From: Lyophyllum atratum | Taxonomy: Eukaryota; Basidiomycota; Agaricomycetes; Agaricales; Lyophyllaceae | Assembly (NCBI GenBank): GCA_014905825.1 | Contig: JACGCN010000006.1 | Span: 682,001 to 746,000 of the forward strand | Direction of reading: 5' to 3' | DNA length: 64,000 nucleotides | In this document: positions 12,067 to 23,228 of the stretch, in pieces | Layout of the letters: each line of letters begins with the position of its first letter | Numbering within the stretch: the first letter of the stretch is position 1 | The notes under the pieces: model-generated | The model's database searches: none | Told to the model about the DNA's origin: nothing | The model's input: the letters and a program-made list of their open reading frames with translations, nothing else | Position numbers and translations under genes: made by a program

Positions 12067-13403
12067 ATGGCCCTCTACCAAGCAACCGCGTCCGCGCCCG
12101 TCAACATTGCCTGCATAAAGTCGGTAGTTGGCCGATCTCATCGTACCTTCCATTGATCTCCTCCGCAGATACTGGGGCAAGCGCGACACAAAACTCATCC
12201 TGCCCACCAACTCTTCTCTCTCCGTGACCCTGGACCAGGATCACCTCCGATCCACGACAACCTCGCGCGCCGATCCCTCTTTCCAAAAGGACAGGCTATG
12301 GCTAAACGGTATTGAAGAAGAAGTCAAGGCTGGCGGACGGATGGCGACGTGCATCGCAGAGATGAAGCGCCTCCGGAAGGAGGAAGTCGAGGACAAACAG
12401 CCGAACGAGCCCCAGGTAAGAAATCTCCCTTCGCCAATCTACTCTGTTCTCGGATCTGAGCAGTGGATCGCAGCTATCCACATACAACGTCCACATCGCG
12501 TCCTTCAACAACTTCCCAACAGCCGCCGGCCTCGCCTCCTCCGCCTCCGGATTCGCCGCACTCGTCTCCTCCCTCGCGCAGCTCTACAACCTCCCCGTCT
12601 CCCCCTCCACCCTCTCCGTCATCGCCCGCCAAGGCTCCGGCTCCGCCTGCCGCTCCCTCTTCGGCGGCTTCGTCGCCTGGGACCAAGGCACCCTCCCCGA
12701 CGGCTCCGACTCCCTCGCCATCGAAGTCGCCCCACAGTCCCACTGGCCCGACATCCACGCCCTCATCTGCGTCGTCTCCGACGACAAAAAGGGCACCTCC
12801 TCCACCAGCGGCATGCAGCGCACCGTCGAGACCTCCGCCCTCCTCCAGCACCGCATCGCCCACGTCGTCCCGGAGCGCATGCGGGCCATCTCGGCGGCGA
12901 TCCAGAAGCGCGACTTTGATGAGTTTGCGAAGATTACGATGGCGGATTCGAACCAGTTCCATGCTGTGGCGCTTGATACGGAGCCGCCCATCTTCTATAT
13001 GAATGATGTGAGCCGTGCGATCATCGCGCTCATCGTTGAGTACAACCGTGTCAGCATGGCGAACGGTCACGGGCGCAAGGCGGCGTACACCTATGATGCA
13101 GGCCCGAATGCGGTCATTTATACCCCGAAGGAGAACGTCAAAGAGATCGTGGAGCTCGTCGTCAAATACTTCCCGCAGCGGGAGGGCTCGTTCAAGGATG
13201 TGTTTGGCCTGTTCGGCGGCGCGGATGTGGCTGGGAACCAGGGTAAGGTTGTGGAGGGCTTCAACGAGGCTGTGGCCAAAAAGTTCGAGGTCGGCGCTGT
13301 GAAGGGCTTGATTCACACAAAGGTTGGCGATGGACCACGGGCGTTGGGTGCGGAGGAATCACTACTGGGAGATGATGGCTTCCCCGAGACCCTGGCGGCT
13401 TGA
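12067..13403 (+). CDS. ERG19: Mevalonate diphosphate decarboxylase
   Basis: Converts mevalonate-5-diphosphate plus ATP to isopentenyl diphosphate in the sterol pathway; a GHMP-kinase-fold enzyme. Exons 12067-12119, 12169-12415 and 12474-13403 give 409 residues, close to the yeast enzyme. Family motifs in order: APVNIACIKYWGKRD, LPTNSSLSVTL, NNFPTAAGLASSASGFAAL (substrate and ATP loop), GSGSACRSLFGGFVAW, PPIFYMNDVSRAI and YTYDAGPNAV (catalytic Asp). The first intron uses a GTCGGT donor and splits the Lys codon of KYWGK; only this choice restores the conserved motif. Confidence 0.96.
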
Positions 13404-13695
13404 GGGCTGTTATATATAACGATTTTCAAGGAATGTAATACATAGATCTCAAGGATGTCATTTTGGATTGATCCCACTTGTCTCAACCATGTCAATCAGA
13501 AGGTCTAAACTCAAGACTCGGCCTCGGGGATGGGCCTGTCTCTAAGGAAGCATCAATTACATCTACTCATGATGGGTATAGCTAGTATACAGATAGTCTG
13601 TGCATAATTACTACTAATCGTAAGCGAAGTCCATACCGTCAAATCCTATATGCGTAAAACGTAGGGTATAAGTGGCGGATGCACGAAAAAGTCAT
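13404..13695. other. 3' region between convergent ERG19 and GH128 genes
   Basis: AT-rich 292-base spacer with the two 3' untranslated regions. Nothing else seen. Confidence 0.5.
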
Positions 13696-14913
13696 TCAAA
13701 GGAGATGCACGGCAAGCAACGTGGAAGATAGTAGGAACAACGCAGATATGGTCGATCGTGGATGTAAGGTTGTGGGGATCGCACCGCTGATGGGGACACC
13801 CCCACCCCCAGGAGCGTTCGGTCCATCGGCGTTCCCGCTCCCGCTGGTCTGTGCAGGTGCAGCACCGATATACTGCTTTCCAAGCGCATTTATCTTTCCC
13901 TCACGGTCCATCAACGCGTCGCCCTGTCAAAATAAAAACAAAAATGAAGGCATCAACATTACCCCACCTAACACTGACATCACGAAGCGCACCGGATTGA
14001 CACCCTGCATATCCGTCATCGCCCCGAACCACGAATACCGCTCAACGTACGCCGCGTTATCCATGAACGACTGTGTCTTATCTAGGAACAGAACAATGTC
14101 GTCCTGGGAGCACTGTTTATCGACGTCGTTGTAATTCTGGCATGCCCATTCGGTCACCCAGAGCGGCCGTTGGAACGTGTTGTAGAAGTCCTCGACGTAT
14201 TCTATGAAGCGTGTGGCATTTACGTCGTACCAGTCTAAGAAGAAATGGCGAATGAGTATTTAGATTGAGGGTGGCAACGAAGGAGAGGGTCGTACGCAAT
14301 GCAATGAAGTCGACGGTGCATCCACCATCGCAGGCTGTGAAGAAGTCCTGGAGCCATATCTTGCCTGAAGGCGCACTGGAGGGAGCGGGGCTGCCGAGGC
14401 GGATTCCCTGAGCACGCAGTGGTTCCAGATATGTCTTCCACATCGTTGCGCCGTCCGCAGGCGTCAAGTTGGATTGGCCGGTCTGCTGAGGCCTACACGG
14501 GTCCTTAGTGATAAGTTATAGACAACTGGTGCCGTACGTACTCGTTCATGCCCAAGACCGCCTTCACACCATGCCTCGCGATCGTCTCATTGATAGTGGA
14601 AGTAAATTGGTCGACCGACTTCTGGCCCCAAAGCATGGGAATGTATTCGAGGTCGGCGTCGATGGAGTACGGGGACCATGAGTAGTACCTGCTACAGTGT
14701 TAGCTTTCGGTAGTGCATCCGACGTCTGTGGACTTACCACGAGACTTTACCCGTCCCTCGAAACTGCTCGATGTCAACACTGTTTCCATTCGGCCATGCC
14801 AGGCCAGCTTTCGAAGTATTCGTCATCTCTCTCGGGAGATGAACAGTTGGGCGCGCGAGGGCAAGGCCAATCGGGATTACGAGAGCGAGCGTCACGTCGT
14901 TCAGAAATACCAT
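13696..14913 (-). CDS. GH128-like secreted beta-1,3-glucanase, GPI-anchored
   Basis: Likely cell-wall beta-1,3-glucan hydrolase of the Asl1/GH128 family. The start at 14913 gives a signal peptide (MVFLNDVTLALVIPIGLALA) and leads into SKAGLAWPNG, the usual mature start. Motifs after splicing: KVSWYYSW, GMNEPQQTGQSNLTP (putative acid/base Glu), VDFIALHWYDVNATRFIEYV and RPLWVTEWACQNY (putative nucleophile Glu). After the domain comes a Gly/Pro/Ser linker and a hydrophobic tail ending LSSTLLAVHLL, a GPI-attachment signal. Introns fall inside the codons for Trp (GKVSW), Glu (MNE) and His (ALHW). Both candidate catalytic glutamates are present. Substrate is inferred from the family. Confidence 0.85.
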
Positions 14914-15425
14914 AGTTCAAGGTGGGCGGGTGGAGAATTGCAACACTGCATCGGCCATAGTATCGGTGCAGTTATAGGAAACAGACTTTCTCCCAAGGAC
15001 TATCTCGTCATAGAGACCCAGGCCACATGTATGAGGATCTTGGGTCAAGGAAGTGCTTGGAGGGTGGGGGTATGACGCTTGGTGGGGCCGGCGCCTGTGG
15101 ATGAGCATTTGCAGTGCCTGGGGATCCCCATAAGGTCTTCAGTAGTACATAGTCAGTTCGCCGTTCCAGGAGAACTTTGTACAGTGTAACAGTAGAGTGC
15201 CTGAGCTGGCACTCTGTCGGACGGGTAGAATGTGCAGTAGTTGTCTGCAACTTGAATAGCAAGCATGATGGCTGTGTGCAAGAAATGCTTTTGACGTGAC
15301 CATGAGGTAGCGAGGAGTAGTGATAGTGATAGTGATATTATGTATGAGAATCAGGCTGAGATTGGGCTGAGATCCTCTGAGTCTGAGTCTCATCACGACT
15401 CACACGACGACTACCTCCTCATCCG
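14914..15425. other. Divergent promoter region of GH128 gene and PCD-like gene
   Basis: 512 bases without a supported gene. Several short frames exist but none matches a family or splices into a neighbour. Confidence 0.5.
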
Positions 15426-16602
15426 ATGGCGGCCTCTCGTGCCGTCAGATATCTGACACACTCTCAACGGCTTGCCCCACGTCCACTTGCCTCTGCAAAC
15501 TTGCTCTCACGAAAGGGCCCAATCTTCGTGCGACTCTCGTCCAGTTCTTCGGAGACACTACGACCTCCGAAGGTCGAATTGGCGGCGCAACAACCCAAAG
15601 ACATTGAAAGATGCGATAAGCCTTCCGAGGAACCCAGTGGTAGGCGGCGGGCTCCTCAGGTGCAGCCAGATTCAATCCTTACAGCACGTTTCAACGTGTA
15701 GTGTCAGAGAACAGCACGCTTTCGCTGCCTCCTCCCGTCAAGGGCTACCCCACTCCATGGTTCGGTAAAGAAGATGTCGAAACCTACCTCAAGCCCCTTT
15801 ACTCGCACGGCTGGGCTCTAACCTTCCAGCTTCACAACCCCGATAGCAGCGACGCCGCAATTAGCGCTGTCCTCGGTACCAAATTCCCATTGACTTTCGA
15901 CGATGCGATGGCTTTCATGAATGGTGTCGGTGACATCGCAAAATCGGAAAAAGTCGGTCTGCCTTCCGCGCAGTTTCGCAATGAATTGACAAAGCCTTCC
16001 TTCCTCATAGCACCACCCTGTAAACCTGTCCCTAATGTTCTACCAACACCCAACTGTCCTAGTGCAAACCAAGACCCACACCGCCTTCCGCCCGTCCTGG
16101 ATCGAAGCCTGGCCTCCCGAATTGAGATTGCCTGGTGTGACGCGCCGCGACCTCCGCCTAGCCGTCCTCATACACCAGCTCTACTCCGAGGAATACCAAG
16201 GGCGCGGACCCTGGATCGGTCCCACCCTGGTGCCGAACAAGTACAGCAATCAAGCCGACGTCGAGGTTCTTACGAAGGTCTTCAGCCTCCCTCCGAAGAG
16301 CCTCGGGAAGAATTGTCCATTATGCGGCGGGCTCCATTCCGTGCTCAGATGTCGGCAGACATCCACCTCAGCGCAGAAACCGAAGTTCAAGTATCACACG
16401 GCTGGGGAAGCACAATTACCCTCCTCGAAGGAGGCGGAAGTGATGAAGCTTTCCAGACGCGTATGTTTGTTGTGTGTCCTGGATCGTTTCTTCTTGCTGA
16501 ATGATCATTTCACTCAAGTCATACACCGCCGGGGACTCGGCCAAATTCGATGAAATGTTCTCGTTCCTTACCTCTCAAAGACATGGACGCAGAGAACGAT
16601 AA
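15426..16602 (+). CDS. Pterin-4a-carbinolamine dehydratase-like protein with mitochondrial-type leader
   Basis: The core matches the PCD/DCoH fold: HGWALTFQLHNPDSSD, FDDAMAFMNGVGDIAKSEK, then HHP after splicing (donor GTCGGT just after SEK, acceptor just before CACCACCC), VLVQTKTHTA and GVTRRDLRLAVLIHQLY. Members dehydrate 4a-hydroxytetrahydropterin or serve as scaffolds. The first exon (MAASRAVRYLTHSQRL, Arg/Ser-rich) resembles a mitochondrial targeting peptide. After the domain comes a roughly 90-residue tail with CPLCGGLHSVLRC, a possible metal-binding cluster. The last exon ends RHGRRER at 16602. The junction between the leader exon and the exon starting near 15660-15685 is not resolved, so the N-terminal link is uncertain. 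Confidence 0.7.
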
Positions 16603-17613
16603 CTACCACTAAAAGACTTAAGAAATATTGGAAGGATATTCCGGATCTCCAGTATTTTCCGAATATTCCTTGAGTCTGGACTATCTCTTTAACAATCCTT
16701 GTTATTCTTTCAAGATTCGCTGTCCACGAAGATCGACATTTGCATCCGTGCAAAGAGTGAATGAGATTCGAGAAAAGGCTTATGGCAATTGACCAGTCGA
16801 TGATCGCGACGACGGTTCTTCCCCGTTTGAGACGTCAAGACCTACTCACTCTCTGTCAGTGTGACTGAGACTGCTTCATGAGGATCGGGGACTTTTCGCG
16901 AGTTGGGGCCCTGGTCAATAAGGAGCTGCTTGCAGTAAGTATAGCAAACAAATGCTACTGGTCATCCAGCGCATCTAGCCCCTTCTTTCACGAACTGCTG
17001 GTATCTCTGACTTCAATAAGCGACCGCTGCCCTTGTCTGACATCTCTTCAGATCGGAATTCACAAGGCAAGCATAGGCCACTTCTAGAGGACCTAAACAA
17101 ACTTGTATCATTGCGCTCGCGAGCAGCTCAATTGGATCGTCGATTCAAACATTCTCCCCAGGTCGTATGAGCATCATTGAATGCCCTACAGAGTTAAGGT
17201 AGAAGAGACAATTGGAAGGGTCCCAGCGGAGTACATATGTGCCACCCCTAGGTGGGCTCCACCTGGACTTATAATGCCTCAACTCTCAAGAGGGCCGGCC
17301 CCGCGACCCCGCTACGCACCTAGCATTTAGAATGCTCTGTGGCAGTGAAGGGTGGTGATCATATTTCTGCCTTTTTCTGAAGGGGCGAAGTCGACGTGTG
17401 TGGCGTTAAGTTGGATGTTCCGATGCACACAGAGTCAGGCTTAGTTGGATTAAGACATCCACCTCTGTTCGCTGTTAAATTTACAAATAATATAAATACA
17501 TACAACCCAATTCCCAATATGTAGATCGCTTCTTCGCCCCATAATTACGAGTACAAACGTTTAAGATTGACTTCACATGACTTAACGCAACAGTGGCTTC
17601 ATGAGAAGCACTT
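16603..17613. other. Intergenic stretch, possible gene fragment
   Basis: About 1 kb. A short plus-strand frame at 16878-17087 (IGDFSRVGALVNKELLAV) weakly resembles the end of an F-box helix, but no F-box start or repeat domain is attached. Probably a relic or chance. Confidence 0.35.
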
Positions 17614-18710
17614 TCACCCCCAAAGAAACTCTCGAATAGCGTTCAACTTATCGGTGGAGTCGGCGGGGAACTCGATCTTGTGCGCTGCGATGTCCTGCTG
17701 CATGTGGAGAGTGCTCGTCGTACCAGACAGAGGAATGATTCCTTCGAGCTGCGCGAACCTGAAGACCGCCTGTTCAGGAGTACATCCCGCCGCTTCAGCG
17801 AGCGCACGGAGGGCCGGATGGGAGAGGAGTGACGGCGACCCAGACAGGGTCCAGAACGACCTAAGCAGAAGTAGTCAGCACATCGAACCCTAGCTTCGGA
17901 ATATCATGCAACGCACTGGTACATGACTCCGTTCACTTTGCAGTAGTTATGCACATCCCTATCCCATCCATTCCCCTCGTACCACCTGTCCTGCACAACA
18001 TCGACCTTCCGCTCCCGGCTTAATGCATGAAGAAGGTTGACATCGTACGCGTTGCTGATGCCGATCGCACGGACCTTCCCTTCCGCCTGCAACGCAATTA
18101 GCGCGCGCCACGCCTCGAGTGTTTGTTCCAGCGTCTTGAGGGGGGAGTGGAGGAGGTAGCTGTCGAGATAAGTAGTTTTCAGGTTCGTGAGAGATGTCTG
18201 GAAGGAGGTTTTAATTTGATCGCCGATTGAGTCGCTAGGGTTGTATGGGATAGGGAGCTTGGTGTCCTGGCCTTGGATTGACGTGTATCTAGGGAAAGGT
18301 AGAAGTCGATGGTTTCGTGGGGAAAGTATTCAAGCTCACTTGGTCTGCAAGAAGATATCTTCACGCTTTATACCGTGGTCCTTTTGGAGTATTTCAAGAG
18401 CGTCGCCAACTAGGTCCTCGCTGCGTGCCTAAGTTCAATTTGCGTCACGCCACTCAAATTGCAGCAACTTACCGGTAGTGCTTCGGTTGACCCGCTAATG
18501 AGATGGTTGAGGACATATACAATGGCTATACTTGGTGCAAAATGATTCATACCCGTGTCGATAGCACGAAACCCTTGGAGAACAGCATTGACAACCAGGG
18601 AGGTTGTTTTCTCCTTCTTCCTGTCATCCACCAATATTGGTTCAGACTCCAGCTATGATTCGACGACGGTACCAGGCAGTTCCATAGATAATCTTGGCTA
18701 CGATATGCAT
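17614..18710 (-). CDS. Aldo-keto reductase
   Basis: NAD(P)H-dependent carbonyl reductase of the AKR superfamily. The first exon, MHIVAKIIYGTAW from 18710, joins KKEKTTSLVVNAVLQGFRA across an intron that splits the Trp codon; IDTG follows (catalytic-region Asp). Later motifs: DHGIKREDIFLQTK, TTYLDSYLLHSPL (with the active-site-region His), GKVRAIGISN, VDVVQDRWYEGNGWDRDV, GVMYQ and PLSGTTST (cofactor loop). Length is about 290-300 residues, as expected. The canonical catalytic Tyr of the GxNHY-type segment is not obvious because that part is short and spliced (18480-18560). Substrate unknown. Confidence 0.85.
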
Positions 18711-19276
18711 TGCAAAAGCGTGTACAATGGTCAGTGGCGTAAGTGGATGTCACCGCAGATGCGTGAGAGGTATTGCTGACTAAAGCAGAAATGCAAATTC
18801 ACTTTCCGACACTCCCGAAGACTCCGCGAAACAAATCTCAACTTGCCTTAACCATTTCTAACAATTAGGCCTCGACGCACCCTGGACGCACCTGTAGACA
18901 CTGCGGCTGATCAAAGCGAACAATACACGTTAGAATTGGATGCGCATTTGGACCGACTGTGCTTGGACCTATTAGACCTGCCCATCGTAGATCGAGTCTT
19001 CGAGTCGGAGGCCATTGCACTTCGGATATGAACACTTTTTTTCTATCCAGTCGAAGGCCGATCAGTGCCTGGTCAGTACACGTTGGCCTCCTCCAGCTTT
19101 GTCCTCTATGACACCTGAAAGAAGATACTAGCCCGATCTGGCTGTCGTACTGCTCCCAAGTGTCAACTAGGGAGGTGGGCACCTTGGACGGGCACCATTT
19201 ACTAGTGGGGTGATACACAACGCCATCCATCCGCCTTCCCAGCTTTGATTTAACATTCGCTTTGGCTCTGCTCGAC
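18711..19276. other. Intergenic region upstream of two divergent genes
   Basis: No supported gene. A 121-codon minus frame (18865-19230) has no recognisable motif and no matching splice context. Confidence 0.5.
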
Positions 19277-19283
19277 TATAAAA
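19277..19283 (+). promoter_or_regulatory. TATA box of the GYNHLN-family gene
   Basis: TATAAAA sits 70 bases before the ATG at 19353. Confidence 0.5.
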
Positions 19284-19352
19284 TGGGGGCCGTAGTAGCT
19301 CTTTATCACTTCCATAACATACGCACTCATCTCAACATCCTTGAACTCCGTC

Positions 19353-20148
19353 ATGTCGTACAACCATCTAGGTCGCCGCAATGCCATCGACATGACGGCA
19401 GGGAAGCAAATGCTCGCTGAGTACAATCTCACCAGCCTGCAGATGGCTCAGCTTGTCACCGAGCAGCGCCTCCAGAATGCCCCACCTCTCGAAAACTCCC
19501 TCTATAGAATGTCGCACCCTAGCGCTAGATGCGCTCATCCTCACTCATTTGGCGGCCCACCCCTCTCCCCTTCTCCGCCTATCCAAAACTTGGCTAGTGC
19601 CATCTTCTATCCTCGCTGGGGCGGAGAGGTTGGCATCCCGATTCTGCAGTGCTTGGCCAATGATGCGGAGTATATCAGCGCAGCGAAGAGCTCAATCTTA
19701 CATGCATTACCCGAAGCGTTACAAATCGTCGCCATGAAGAAGCCCAGGACCCATCTTGTCATCGATGTGAGTATCCTTGAAGTTGTCCCTGAATTACTGC
19801 TGAATCCTGATGTCATTTGTTCTAGTGGCCCGGATATAACCATCTTAACCAACATTACGATTTCAATTTTGGTAAGGGCGACGGGTGCACCTTCTTAACC
19901 GTTGGCGAGATGGCAACGCAGATTGCACAAATTTACCAGCGCTGGTATAAGGTGCGTACCCCCCGCCTTCATGTATCTTATCGCAGCTACTCATGACGCG
20001 CTTTCAGACTAACCACCGCAAATTCCGAGAGGTCAAAGGCGCTGTCCGTCTCGGTCTTGACGGTGCAGAGTATCAGAACCTGCGCCTGTGCAGTCTATGC
20101 TTGGTCGAGGGAGCACAGAACCTCTGGAAGGCAGACTTTATCCTATAA
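19353..20148 (+). CDS. Hypothetical protein, GYNHLN family copy 1
   Basis: Function unknown. Three exons: the first ends PRTHLVID near 19768, the second runs WPGYNHLNQHYDFNF to QIYQRWYK, the third TNHRKFREVKGAVRLG to KADFIL with the stop at 20148. A second locus (56004-56760) has the same architecture: WDGYNHLN at the same exon start, an Ile/Met-rich helix, then a KFR...VRLG...NLRL segment, with introns at matching positions. I read this as a basidiomycete family of about 190-230 residues. No signal peptide. The upstream in-frame ATG at 19341 is an alternative start. Confidence 0.72.
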
Positions 20149-20368
20149 GCCTCCGCTGCGAGTGTCATCGAGGTTGAATGGTTGGCTTTTCTAATGAACG
20201 TGGATCTCGGACTATGATGTATCATGTGTAGGATTTATGCACGATCGACTTCTGTAGATGCTTTTTTCATGTCTCCTCTCAGAGTACTTTTCCATGAATC
20301 ACCGTTCGCTGCTATAGACTGAATGAGGACATGAAGATATTACGGCGGGATAAGACGGGCTACAGGTT

Positions 20369-20836
20369 TCAGAGCGTGCAGAACTCGACAGGACCAAGTC
20401 GGCGACATCTGCGAAGTATTTCGGTGAAGAAACAATAAGAGCAAGTAAGCAGCTCACGTTCCACCAACATCTCCTAGTATTGGTCCACAACACGTCCAGC
20501 CACCATGTTTCGGACCTATATGGTAGGTATAGGTAAGCGTTATGCTTCGGCCAGTTTCAGGACTCATTATAAGGGCTTACATTCATCCTGAGATGTCAAG
20601 GAGATGATAAATTTGGAGACGACGAGAAACAGAAGACATGGTACACACCTTTCCGTTTGCGCCTTCTCGTCGAAAGGAGTAGTACCCATGTTAATAAACG
20701 CTCCTTGCATGCTTGTTCAGATACAATACGCACAGTGATAGACCGTTTGTTTAGGCCAGTCGTGCGGGGCTGCGACGGTAGGGGCCACGATTGAGGCAAG
20801 AGCGAATGCAACAGCGAAGACGGTGGCTTTCAACAT
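20369..20836 (-). CDS. Small secreted cysteine-rich protein, knottin-like framework (copy 1)
   Basis: Five exons: 20734-20836, 20649-20662 (14 bases), 20581-20587 (7 bases), 20458-20515 and 20369-20408; about 73 residues. The signal peptide begins MLKATVFAVAFALASIVAP. The mature part has six cysteines spaced C-x6-C-x7-CC-x10-C-x8-C, including GGWTCCGPILGDVGGT. Cys1 and Cys2 codons are split by introns (T|GC and T|GT), and the Thr codon just before Cys5 is split too. Substitutions between copies in exon 4 are largely at third positions (TGT/TGC, CCA/CCG, GTT/GTG), which supports the frame. Secreted; role unknown. A TATA-like box lies at 20925-20931. Confidence 0.82.
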
Positions 20837-21545
20837 TGTAGTTGGTATTCGAATTAGGGGGACTTGTTTAGGGGGACTTGTTTATGGAGACTTTTTTGTT
20901 TCTGTCAATCTGAAACTGACCCGCATTTATAGGAGGCCCAATGCGTGGTGTCTCTCTCGTCTGAAGCTAGCTTGACTATGTTGATTCATGAGGTGCTCAA
21001 ACCACGCATAAAATGAAGATGGATGGAGATGGACGACATGTACGTATGGTGGCGTACCACCCTTTTAATCTAACAGCGCCCCAAGAGGTGTGGGAACCTC
21101 CATTATCCCTTTTCGAATCGGAATGTATTTTTAGAACTGTAGGAGGCACAATTGCCACAATGAACCTGAGTTTAAGTCGAGATGTCATTCGACTAACTGG
21201 CAGGAGGTCTGCGTACTCGTAGTATAGGGGATAGGTGTCCCCTGAAGCCAGGAAGATGAGAACCGGCAGTAAGGAGGAAAGCATAGACATGTTTACCCAT
21301 GCTCACAAGATGTTCCCAGGCGAGAGCTGTTGCAACTGTTGGCATCATCGGAGAAAAATAAAACATGGAGCTATTTAAGTTCTTGGGTCACATTCCAGTA
21401 CTCGCCTCTGCTTCTCTCTCCATTTCATCGGGACAAGGCCGGCCAGGAAGAAGCAGGCGACAACTAGTATGAGGCAGTCAGGTGGAAAGAAAACTTGAAA
21501 AAGCAAAGAGAGCAGGCTTACAATCCGCCCAGAAATGGCACAATT
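20837..21545. other. Intergenic spacer between secreted-protein copies 1 and 2
   Basis: About 700 bases; includes the promoter of copy 1 (ATTTATA on plus at 20925-20931). No other gene recognised. Confidence 0.45.
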
Positions 21546-21914
21546 TTAATTTACAAATTGTCCACAGCATTTCCAGCCACCAGGTGGGCCTAGACCGCAG
21601 AAAGAGGTGAGTTACGCCTTTCGCCACTGATCAAAGACGACCACACGAGCTTACACGTCTAATGAGTCAAGTAAGAGTGGGAGTGAGCAAGTCGATGACT
21701 CGGGGATTGGAAGGGACGACTTACCTCTCCGGGTAATCCGCCTTCGTTGCGAAAACACAATTACGACTATATCAGCAAACACCTCTTGGATGCATGAGGA
21801 ATGGTATGTACAGAAAATAAGCGTCTGCTTGGCTTCAGCGTTCGGGGCCACCACAGCGGGAGCGCCAACAGAGGCCAAGGCAAAGGCAACAGCAAAGAAG
21901 GTAGCTTTGAACAT
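21546..21914 (-). pseudogene. Small secreted cysteine-rich protein, truncated copy 2
   Basis: Same architecture as its relatives: signal-peptide exon beginning MFKATFFAVAFALASVGAP at 21914, a 17-base exon at 21725-21741 (frame GLPGE), a 4-base exon at 21655-21658, then an exon with PPGGWKCCG. After the CC pair the frame runs into a stop (TAA at 21546-21548), and an inserted stretch shifts the following GGCGGA-type segment out of frame. Cys5 and Cys6 are therefore lost. It could still encode a four-cysteine peptide of about 55 residues, but it is more likely decaying. Confidence 0.7.
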
Positions 21915-23004
21915 CGTGTATACTCCGAAAGAGTCGCGCTCTGACTCTCCTATTGGTCTGAAACCTTTCACTTTTTTAGGATGGCCCTAGAATGGGACCT
22001 TGCTCCGTACTAAACATTCCCGAGGTCCACACTTTGTTGGACCATTCAGAGTTCTGCGGCGCATCTAGGCGTCTGATAGATGGAGGAGTCCATCAATCAG
22101 TTGGGGTTGTACTGGGAGTCGCCCTCTCGACGCTGCCGCGTAAGTAAGTATGTCAGCAGCGCGGCCAGTAATCTCTGAATCAGATCTGATAGGAATCGAA
22201 GAGTAACGTCGAAACGCGTCTTGGGATGCCGAAGGATACCGAAGCGAGTCATGGGAGGCGGCCAACAAGAGGTTCGAGAAACGACTCTCCGGGAGCGCAT
22301 CCTAGGTGAGGAAAGGAGAAGGCGGGTATCATTCTGAAGCTTAGAGAAGTCAAAAAGAGGCATATAGTAGCTCTAGTAGTACTAGTAGCAAGGGGTCTTT
22401 GACTTTCCGCCCCACGCACGTGATTCCCAAAAAGGAAATTGCTTTAACTTACGCAAGTAACTCGAGCTCGTTTTCGAGTTGAGCTGATTTGATTATCACG
22501 TGCGAGGACATTGACGCGTTTGTTGATCAAGTCAACGCGTTTTGTTTCCGCACCACCACATCAACCACCCCTAGACCCCGTCACCCTCCTCTTTCGCCGC
22601 TGCTGCGCAGATCTCCTGGCCTGAGATAGATAGGGTTGGGTCTGTTTGAGTATACAATGTATTAGTGTATCAGATTGGCAATAAAATCCTCATTGTTCTT
22701 ACTCAAACGGCTTATGTGACAATTCACTCCAACATGTACAAGTGTCAACGCAACAGAAACTTCGAAGATGCTGCACAATGTCAAGTTCATCTTAGAACAA
22801 TGGTGGTTTGTTCCGAAAAATGGCTCGATTGCCGTTTTGAGAAATTTCCTTTTTCGGAATTACGTGCGTGGGGCGGAAACTTGATTGAAGTTGAAAGTCG
22901 CCAACTGTCGCGAGCCGCGACCGTTGCCCGAATTGAACAACGCGTTCCACAGCATTTCTACACTACCGTCTATCACGTCCGCTTCCACCTTACTGCGATC
23001 AAAC
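21915..23004. other. Intergenic region with diverged copy of the array flank
   Basis: Bases about 22240-22370 (GGGAGGCGGCC, CTCCGGGAGCGCATCCTAGG, GGTATCATTCTGAAGCTTAGAG) closely resemble 25670-25790, so the upstream flank of copy 2 belongs to the same repeated unit as that of copy 3. No gene recognised in 22400-23000. Confidence 0.6.
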
Positions 23005-23228
23005 ATGGAGGAGAAAGCGGTACGCCTTGCAACGATTCATCATGTGCCGTTCAACGCTAATTTCTTCTGGCAGATACAATGCACTCCTGCCACCCGTAAC
23101 GTAGCAAGTCCCACAAACATGGAGGAGAAAGCGGTACGCCTTGCAACGATTCATCATGTGCCGTTCAACGCTAATTTCTTCTGGCAGATACAATGCACCC
23201 CTGCCACCCGTAACGTAGCAAGTCCCAA
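23001..23228 (+). repeat. Tandem 114-base duplication
   Basis: Copies 23001-23114 and 23115-23228 are almost identical (one clear difference, ACTCCTGCC versus ACCCCTGCC). The period is a multiple of three and preserves the reading frame. Confidence 0.95.

Noticed and set aside
12474..13316. 280-codon open frame antisense to ERG19
   Set aside because: Shadow frame in GC-rich coding sequence; sense strand carries all enzyme motifs.
16878..17087. Possible F-box remnant
   Set aside because: Only about 18 residues resemble an F-box helix; no conserved start or repeats.
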